Of a stretch of DNA of 64,000 bases, positions 61,401 to 64,000 are shown piece after piece. The notes beneath the pieces were generated by a model. It was not told the origin of the DNA, did not search any database, and worked only from the letters and a program-made list of their open reading frames with translations. Positions within the stretch are counted from its first letter, which is position 1. Each line of letters starts with the position of its first letter. The translations under genes and the position numbers were made by a program. Where the stretch lies: contig NC_088302.1 of assembly GCF_032854445.1 (NCBI RefSeq), forward strand, positions 22,705,788 through 22,769,787, in the 5' to 3' direction. This DNA comes from Liolophura sinensis (taxonomy: Eukaryota > Mollusca > Polyplacophora > Chitonida > Chitonidae).

Positions 61401-61422
61401 AATGCTGACGTCTTCCGGTCAC
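22314..61422 (-). CDS. dac: dachshund homologue (dac/DACH), 3' part of gene, seven exons seen
   Basis: Dachshund proteins are nuclear SKI/SNO/DAC-family cofactors that act with Eya and Six proteins in eye, limb and neural development. Seven minus-strand exons were recognised by translated similarity to DACH, recalled from memory, and by GT/AG boundaries: 61422-61218, 54415-54290, 45679-45467, 31565-31482, 29383-29243, 25967-25905 and 22420-22314. Joined, the last five read without interruption through the Dachshund domain 2 helix (SSIETLLLNIQGLLKVAAEN, then VRENLEKQLLDEQKVR, then AILQKRLKKEKKARKRL), matching DACH1 residue after residue. Joins from 54415 on are all phase 1. The first exon ends in phase 2, so one exon between it and 54415 is unplaced. 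The N-terminal DACH box is not here; the gene continues past base 64000. Identity is very sure; completeness of the exon set is not. Confidence 0.93.
25255..25755. repeat. three copies of a ~75-bp repeat, two broken by SINE insertions
   Basis: The sequence caagcagaaactgttcaact, gtcatgaccatctagataaa, caagcatggagtaagaa recurs near 25275, 25505 and 25648. The first copy is split by a SINE-A fragment (25338-25441) flanked by gtaagaa on both sides. The second is split by a short SINE-B end (about 25568-25598) flanked by caatgct. Confidence 0.85.
25338..25441 (-). repeat. SINE-A 3' fragment with target-site duplication gtaagaa
   Basis: Holds ttgattggtgttttacgctg and tactcaagaacattccactt, then ggggaaactgggcagtgg. 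The direct repeats gtaagaa (25331-25337 and 25442-25448) mark the insertion. The element is 5'-truncated, as LINE-mobilised copies often are. Confidence 0.85.
25905..25967 (-). CDS. dac: dac exon: C-terminal tail
   Basis: A 63-nt exon, phase 1/1, with acceptor tgtatttgcag and donor GTGAGT. It encodes 21 residues, DSVSQDLSLEGQRSASDRKL plus I. After the SN of the previous exon this gives SNDSVSQDLSLEGQR, similar to LNDSLTPEIEADRSG in DACH1. It is rich in serine and charged residues and has no predicted fold. It is short, but the two strong splice sites, matching phases and homology on both sides make it convincing. Confidence 0.88.
26370..26452 (+). repeat. SINE-A 3' fragment
   Basis: cctcccaccataatgctgac, aaaatattcctgagtacagc, gtaaaacaccaatcaaacaa and an (AAAT)n tail match SINE-A in forward orientation. 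Confidence 0.85.
27548..27676 (-). repeat. SINE-A 3' fragment
   Basis: An (ATTT)n tail is followed by tttgattggtgttttactcc, atttcactcatatgacggct and gagcagagcccaggggagcc. The tRNA-like head is absent. The 142-aa ORF across this place starts inside the SINE and is not a gene. Confidence 0.85.
28348..29275. repeat. 68-bp minisatellite containing the dac exon end and splice donor
   Basis: Regular copies start (cacaagctta) at 28348, 28416, 28484, 28552, 28620, 28688 and 28756, with an eighth (cacaagttta) at 28824. Irregular copies follow near 28892, 28948, 29092 and 29166. The native copy at 29232 spans the exon/intron border. On the minus strand each unit reads ccctctgatcctttctgcct, caacagtg, then GTAAGCTTGTGAGAGATCAC. 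It therefore repeats about 33 nt of exon-like sequence plus the splice donor. The older, irregular copies lie next to the exon and the most homogeneous ones lie distal to it. Confidence 0.95.
29243..29383 (-). CDS. dac: dac exon: end of Dachshund domain 2 helix; 3' end lies in a minisatellite
   Basis: A 141-nt exon, phase 1/1, with acceptor tttctttacag and donor AATG|GTAAGC. It encodes AILQKRLKKEKKARKRLLDQ, then LDSEQKRVAHLDESPKSS, then PSDPLRLSN. The first part matches the highly conserved AIVQKRLKKEKKAKRKLQEA of DACH1. PSDPLRLSN followed by DSVSQDLSLE of the next exon parallels human TDSLRVLNDSLTPEIEADR. Roughly the last 33 nt plus the donor recur about 12 times downstream in the intron as a 68-bp minisatellite. 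The C-terminal codons of this exon are therefore part of a repeat unit. Confidence 0.95.
29384..31481 (-). other. dac intron, 2.1 kb
   Basis: Between donor GTGTGT at 31481 and acceptor tttctttacag at 29384. Near 30098-30175 the string ctgggattgaaccgaaatct looks like a tRNA-type B box and may be a SINE relic. Bases 30480-30560 are almost pure A/T. Nothing else was recognised. Confidence 0.5.
31482..31565 (-). CDS. dac: dac exon: Dachshund domain 2, middle helix
   Basis: An 84-nt exon, phase 1/1, with acceptor catcttttcag and donor GTGTGT. It encodes 28 residues reading AELKMEVLREREVRENLEKQ then LLDEQKVR. These align with DACH1 TELKMDFLRERELRETLEKQ then LAMEQKNR. The heptad pattern of leucines and charged residues fits a long alpha-helix or coiled coil. 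It is too short to be found by ORF length and was located by translation between the flanking domain-2 exons. Confidence 0.95.
32755..32830 (-). repeat. possible SINE-A relic
   Basis: tattggtgttatatgtcata, cccaggaaaatttcgctaat and gtcagctttgtgggtg follow the order of the SINE-A 3' end but are strongly diverged. Confidence 0.35.
37003..37612. repeat. 40-bp minisatellite, about 15 copies
   Basis: The unit is cttggtcatgtcactcaata followed by tcaccaaatcttgcctacaa. The middle copies are very similar. All three plus-strand frames stay open for 60-130 codons because a 40-bp unit without stops cycles through the frames. It sits in a dac intron on the opposite strand to the gene, so it is not taken as coding. 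Confidence 0.95.
39044..39207. repeat. 66-bp tandem repeat, 2.5 copies, with a palindrome
   Basis: The unit starts ttcataaaccttacaaaaag at 39044, 39110 and 39176. Each full unit contains gtaatttgtaa, A, ttacaaattac, a palindrome with 11-bp arms around a single base. Confidence 0.93.
40329..40597 (-). repeat. SINE-A, complete copy with 14-bp target-site duplication
   Basis: On the minus strand it starts with a tRNA-like head: A box TGGCTCAGATGG (40577-40588) and B box GAGTTCAAATCC (40509-40520). A conserved body follows (gaaggtctgccagcaacctg, ccaccatcc-type stretch, cataatgctggccgccgtcg), then caccaatcag and an (AAAT)n tail. Direct repeats tatattgtatttga at 40315-40328 and 40598-40611 are a perfect 14-bp target-site duplication, so this is a fairly recent, LINE-mobilised insertion. 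Confidence 0.96.
42101..42607. repeat. 25-bp minisatellite, about 20 copies
   Basis: The unit is taatgcacggttataacttg followed by gtata. Variants (catgg, caagg, gtacataatgta) recur in the same order, so higher-order blocks of several units have been duplicated. Confidence 0.95.
43922..43938 (+). repeat. poly-G tract
   Basis: gggggaggggggggggg, a second G-quadruplex-prone run in the window. Confidence 0.85.
44458..44859 (+). mobile_element. MITE-1 copy, possible piggyBac-like TTAA ends
   Basis: The left end TTAAAGGAAAAGA and the right end TCTTTTACTTTAA form a short terminal inverted repeat, and both ends carry TTAA, the usual piggyBac target. The body (aatcacgact, gaaataatgttc, tgaacatcaggaaaaaa, taccatcagtatgg) recurs in reverse orientation at 59138-59524. 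There is no coding capacity. Assignment to piggyBac is inference from TTAA only. Confidence 0.7.
45467..45679 (-). CDS. dac: dac exon: start of Dachshund domain 2
   Basis: A 213-nt exon, phase 1/1, with acceptor gcttttttcag and donor GTGGGT. The first half (DLESLHMSEPTPVGEASDKL...) is a variable linker. The second half, SSIETLLLNIQGLLKVAAEN followed by ARHHERQFSLEK, is the opening of Dachshund domain 2. It is nearly identical to the human DACH1 segment SSIETLLTNIQGLLKVAIDN followed by ARAQEKQVQLEK. This helical, coiled-coil-prone region mediates Eya and other protein contacts in the family. It is the strongest single piece of evidence for the gene's identity. Confidence 0.96.
45905..46030 (-). 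repeat. SINE-like relic
   Basis: tttatttattcatttattta is followed by aaaatgtttcacttctacaa, tggcagtcagttttatggat and ggtaaaccaccaacctt. It resembles SINE-A in its left part and is strongly diverged. Confidence 0.5.
47735..48990. repeat. 27-bp minisatellite, about 37 or more copies, split by a SINE
   Basis: The consensus unit is agactgtgtcagaataatgt followed by cctaatt, with variants tctaaaag and tctaattacg. The array continues after the SINE-A insertion at 48762-48922 (gaataatgttattctaacag, agactgtgtca), so the SINE landed inside the array. Confidence 0.95.
48762..48922 (+). repeat. SINE-A 3' part inserted in the 27-bp array
   Basis: Starts near ccatatgtggaaaggtcttc, continues with cgtgggtttcccaaggactg and taatgctggccgctgtcgta, and ends ggcgtaaaacaccaatcaaa plus an (AAAT)n tail. 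The tRNA head is missing. It is flanked by gaataa(t) repeat-unit sequence on both sides. Confidence 0.9.
49127..49457. repeat. 37-bp minisatellite, about nine copies
   Basis: The unit is catttgtgcagcgtcatgct followed by catggcattaatgtcag. Variants alternate (caataatg, cattaatg; gtcatg, gttatg), suggesting a two-unit higher-order period. It lies 130 bp from the 27-bp array. Confidence 0.95.
49511..49782 (-). repeat. SINE-A, complete copy with target-site duplication
   Basis: The best reference copy in the window. On the minus strand: head gggggcctccgtggctcagt, A box TGGCTCAGTTGG (49758-49769), B box GAGTTCAAGTCC (49690-49701). The body holds cgtgggtttcccctgggctc and ccaccataatgctggccgcc, and the end caccaatcaa plus poly(A). 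Direct repeats tagccgttaga (49499-49509) and tagctgttaga (49783-49793) flank it. I do not assign a published family name. Confidence 0.95.
50776..50811 (+). repeat. G-rich tract
   Basis: Several runs of three to ten G separated by T or AT; a strong G-quadruplex candidate on the plus strand. Confidence 0.85.
53975..54100 (+). repeat. SINE-A relic beside a dac exon
   Basis: aataccagctgccactgtac, gcataagtgaaatatacttg, agtacagcatataactccaa and an (AAAT)n tail match the SINE-A 3' end. It lies about 190 bp downstream of the exon at 54290. The 143-aa ORF there joins exon and SINE and is not a real protein. Confidence 0.8.
54290..54415 (-). CDS. dac: dac exon: basic patch followed by acidic run
   Basis: A 126-nt exon, phase 1 in and phase 1 out, with acceptor cacatttgcag and donor GTGAGG. 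It encodes 42 residues starting DKPLNLNINGHLDLS, then KSGRRR, then a run of Asp/Glu with Ser and His (DEDDSDDDHDSDDDKDE). The RRR patch beside an acidic run could be a nuclear-localisation or interaction segment; that is inference. The preceding exon must supply a single G to complete the first Asp codon. The exon end supplies the G that completes the Asp codon of the next exon at 45679. Its length is a multiple of three, so skipping it keeps the frame. Confidence 0.82.
56438..56648 (-). CDS. candidate exon in dac intron (alternative terminal or linking exon)
   Basis: The acceptor ctttactttccag is followed by a 70-codon open frame that starts on the third base of a codon (phase 2) and ends at TAA. 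The phase fits the phase-2 end of the dac exon at 61218. An AATAAA signal on the minus strand (56437-56442) overlaps the stop codon, as in some terminal exons with a very short 3' UTR. Alternatively, a weaker donor CAG|GTGACG at 56551/56550 would give a 98-nt exon that joins 61218 to 54415 in frame. The peptide (SREDKIDQVRGLAKAALL..., ending LSDLCETTVK) looks protein-like, with two possible helices, but I do not recognise it and it does not resemble DACH. It could be an alternative C-terminus, the last exon of a nested gene, or a chance ORF. Confidence 0.33.
56806..57028. mobile_element. MITE-2 copy
   Basis: Terminal inverted repeats tgtacttcacctaaagttt (left) and aaacttcaggtgaaatacag (right). 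The body shares actttcag.agcac and gaatcaagcaa blocks with the copy at 62612-62845. There is no ORF. This is a small non-autonomous DNA transposon by structure. Confidence 0.8.
57598..57989 (-). repeat. SINE-C, complete copy with (GTAT)n tail and target-site duplication
   Basis: The left edge is a (GTAT)n run, then gcttggggtttaacgctatg and tttcagtcatatgacgagtc. The right end, read on the minus strand, is a tRNA-like head with an A-box-like tggtctaatggttag and the B-box-like cccggttcagg. Flanking direct repeats gatgaaccatg (57587-57597) and gacgaaccatg (57990-58000) fit a target-site duplication. Its 3' end resembles that of SINE-B although the head differs, which suggests both use the same LINE. 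Confidence 0.9.
58848..58945 (-). repeat. SINE-A internal fragment
   Basis: ccacgaccatgcgccggttg, ctggcagaccttcccacgca, cggccggagaggaagccgtg and tgagctggagttgaacc match the middle of SINE-A, including a B box. Both ends are missing. Confidence 0.85.
59138..59524 (-). mobile_element. MITE-1 copy, reverse orientation
   Basis: Shares with 44458-44859, in reverse complement, the blocks cgtgattaaagttgaaaaga, attatttcactaatcttttg, cctgatgttcatcagg and ccatactgatggtattta. The right end is TCTTTTACTTTAA (ending 59524). The left end aaaagaaagctaaaata is its inverted, degraded partner. Confidence 0.75.
61218..61422 (-). CDS. dac: dac exon: linker between DACH box and domain 2
   Basis: A 205-nt exon with acceptor ttgttcccag and a near-consensus donor AG|GTGAGT. 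It enters in phase 1 and leaves in phase 2. It encodes about 68 residues, beginning near GDRKTSALLNGFPHSPY, through a Pro/Met-rich stretch with several histidines, an alanine run (MGMAAAAHLGL) and SVIKDRSSSESDLISP. Human DACH1 has a comparable linker with a short SVIKER motif, which supports the assignment. This linker is poorly conserved in the family, so the call rests on the SVIK motif, the composition and the position upstream of clear dac exons. The phase-2 end cannot be joined directly to the exon at 54415. Confidence 0.8.
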
Positions 61423-64000
61423 CTGGGAACAAATAGGACAGGTCTGCAGCCAATTTAAAACTGTGTAGGCACACAACGACAGATTCAACAACGACAACAG
61501 CAGGGGCTGTCTCAAAAACTTTTTCAAATCTTGACAAGTTTACTTCCACTCCACAATCAAAGCCAACCCAGTAAAATTTTATTGATGGTGAGGTTGACCA
61601 ACTGTAGGTGTAAAATTTCAGGAATATGTGAAATTGTGTAGCACGAAAAGAATTCTAAAAAAATGTGATGTGATGACACAGTCATACTTCAGATGTCACA
61701 CTATAATGTGAATCCTGCACAGATCTATAGATGGTACACACAGATCCTGTTCTTTTTATTGCTCTGGCAGAAAATAGGAAAAAAATGTCAGAAGACGAAT
61801 AAATCAGCCTTCTGCTATGACAAGGCAATTGACCAATCTCGCTGTCCCCACGCTTCAGAGTTAGGCTCGTCACCGCAGCAGTCTTCGCAGTCCCAAGATA
61901 GTCTTACAATACTATTATTTTCACATTGCAACAATAATTATGATTTATGGTTAGCGATTTCCTATCAAATGATCGTGTTCTTTTCGCATGCCATTTAACT
62001 TCACCTGTAAAGCGATCATTTCCAGCTCTAAACAAAACTGATGTATAATGACAACTCGATGATTGGGGGAACCTTTGTTCCTTTGACAGTTCAAAGATGA
62101 AATATAGTGTTGCCGGCCGGACCACTGTATTCATTTTCACTCGTATAAATTATGCAGTGCATGAAAAAGCAACGAGTTATACAGCACTCATTTTGCGGTT
62201 GATTCAGACAATTGTACCAGAGAAAGCTGATCTATCTCTGTTACCAATGTTACGGACACTTCGTTTATTCTATTGATATCGAACAGCTTGTCACGTGCCG
62301 GACGGAACAGAACTTTTATGGCCTTATTTATGTTTATTTATAATGCATGGCTTTCTCCATCAGGTGCAACTTACAATCCATACAGGAAAGAAATTCATCC
62401 AGATCAGCAGGTTTTTGTTTGACAATCACCTAATTCAGACAGTCTGCATTTATGCTGGCGTTTTCAGTACGGAGAAACGAATGTGAATTCAACAGAGCTG
62501 CATTTACTTGACATTAGGAAATCTCTGTCGTATATGCATGCTAACTAGTTTACATTCTTGCTCAATGCATATAGCTAGTTCACATATGGGTATTCAAGGT
62601 TATACATATAGCATGTTTCACCTAAACTTTAGTATGTAAAAATGCACTTTCAGAAGCATGCAAAGGTCTCAAAATGATACTTTTGCTGCCAACACTACCA
62701 TAATTTTCATTCCGATAATAAAGTGATCAAACTTTGCAAAAAACTCTTGCATGTAGGTGACCCTATAAGGTGGGTGAATTAATAAGAATCAAGCAATATG
62801 TTTCAATTGAAACATGATAATTAAACTTTAGGTGAAACACAGTACTTTCATTAAGTTTTAGGTAATCTAAGGACTGAGTAACCTAGTATTGAGTACAAGC
62901 TCCTGAACTCACATTGGCTATAAGGAATAAATGCATATTTAGAGGGGTGGGGAATAATAAAAAGACATTGGACATGGTGAATATGATAGCCTCCGGAAAA
63001 AGCGCCACTGATACTCGGTGACAACAGTTATCCAAACGAGACAATAGCAGTTGCTTCAAGTCCAGTTGCCATTAAAAGCTCTTCTTCAGATCCGGCAGAA
63101 GCCAGAAACAAAGTAACAGTATAACAGATGGATCGCTAATGCAATCAGAGTAACAGGCTTCCCAAATGGCTGTAAAATGAAACATCACTTCAAGAAAGGA
63201 AAAAAAAAAAAAAAACCCTCACACATTTCACTTATCCAAAGAGCAAAAGCCTTGATATAGAGCCATTTTGTTTGTGGCAGAATTTGGCTTTGTGAATGTG
63301 GACTTTGGAGACAAGTGAAAAAAAATGTTTGAAGTGGTTTCCAGAAGGAAACAGTGGAATTGTGAAGATGTGTACATACACACAGAGACGAGTTGACCAC
63401 AGAGTTTCAATTAATCCCTCAGCCTGGGGGGCTTTAAATTAACAAGCTCTTCCCCAAGTGTCTGACCACAAAAGCCCTTCTCCACAAGGCTTTTACATCC
63501 ATCTTCTCCAACAACCAACTAAACCTCAGACCCACAGGCTTTAATGTCGTCTTTCAAAAGGCAACATAGATTTGTGAGATTTCATTATCTGCTTTTCAAT
63601 GGTTAGAACTATTTACCTCTTCATCCGTTCTGAAAGCCGAGTAATTGTGCCACAAAGGTATTGGATTTTAGGATGACTTTTTACCAAGAACAAAGCTTTA
63701 CCTGCCACTGTACTTTTTGTGCGGGGAGAAATCTTAAGTTGGCCATAGTAAAACATGGGGACAAAACAGGGGAAATAAAAGATCTATATATTGATTGTGG
63801 CCACAAAATGACAGCTTCCTTTCTTAATGTAATAGTAAAGCGGTGTGACAATAAGGAAAGGCCTCAGACAAAAAGAAATGCGTGCCCTGAATCCAGTCTT
63901 CCAAAAACTCAATCCTCTTGTCTGCCATATCCCTTCCTGGCAATAAAATGGAAATGCCGAAGATAGCAATTTATTTCACTTTCCGTGTTTGGTTGCTGGA
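61423..64000 (-). other. dac intron, left part, continuing beyond the window
   Basis: Upstream of the acceptor ttgttcccag at 61423. No further coding exon was recognised up to base 64000. The stretch 63420-64000 is repeat-free. An A-rich run lies at 63200-63216. Confidence 0.5.
62612..62845. mobile_element. MITE-2 copy
   Basis: Terminal inverted repeats catgtttcacctaaacttta (left) and taaactttaggtgaaacaca (right). The body shares cactttcagaagcatgcaaa and gaatcaagcaatatg-type blocks with 56806-57028. Confidence 0.85.

Overview
This is animal genomic DNA: AT-rich, no operons, short exons between multi-kilobase introns, and many tRNA-derived SINEs, small inverted-repeat elements and minisatellites. 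The SINE ends resemble dispersed repeats I associate with molluscs, so a mollusc or another lophotrochozoan is my best guess. That is an inference, because I could not search a database.

The only gene I can support is the 3' half of a dachshund orthologue (dac/DACH, a SKI/SNO/DAC-family transcriptional cofactor) on the minus strand. Seven coding exons are visible in transcript order: 61422-61218, 54415-54290, 45679-45467, 31565-31482, 29383-29243, 25967-25905 and 22420-22314 (stop). They encode the linker, an acidic stretch, and the conserved C-terminal helical Dachshund domain 2 (Eya-interaction region). The N-terminal DNA-binding DACH box must lie beyond base 64000. The exon joins from 54415 onward are all phase 1, and every internal exon in that run is a multiple of three. 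The join from 61218 (phase 2) to 54415 (phase 1) does not fit directly, so at least one exon between them is missing or unrecognised. A phase-compatible candidate lies at 56648.

Bases 1-22000 lie downstream of the gene and hold no convincing host gene. They contain a decayed Ty3/gypsy pol fragment (1-740), SINE copies, a foldback element at 10.5 kb, two roughly 80-bp TA microsatellites and several minisatellites. From 22 to 64 kb are the dac exons and introns. The introns mix young repeats (SINEs with target-site duplications, two families of inverted-repeat elements, arrays of 25-, 27-, 37-, 40- and 68-bp units) with long repeat-free islands that could be conserved regulatory DNA, as expected for a developmental regulator.

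The most unusual structure is the 68-bp minisatellite at 28348-29275. Its unit contains the end of a dac coding exon together with its splice donor, so about a dozen decoy donors follow the real one in the intron.
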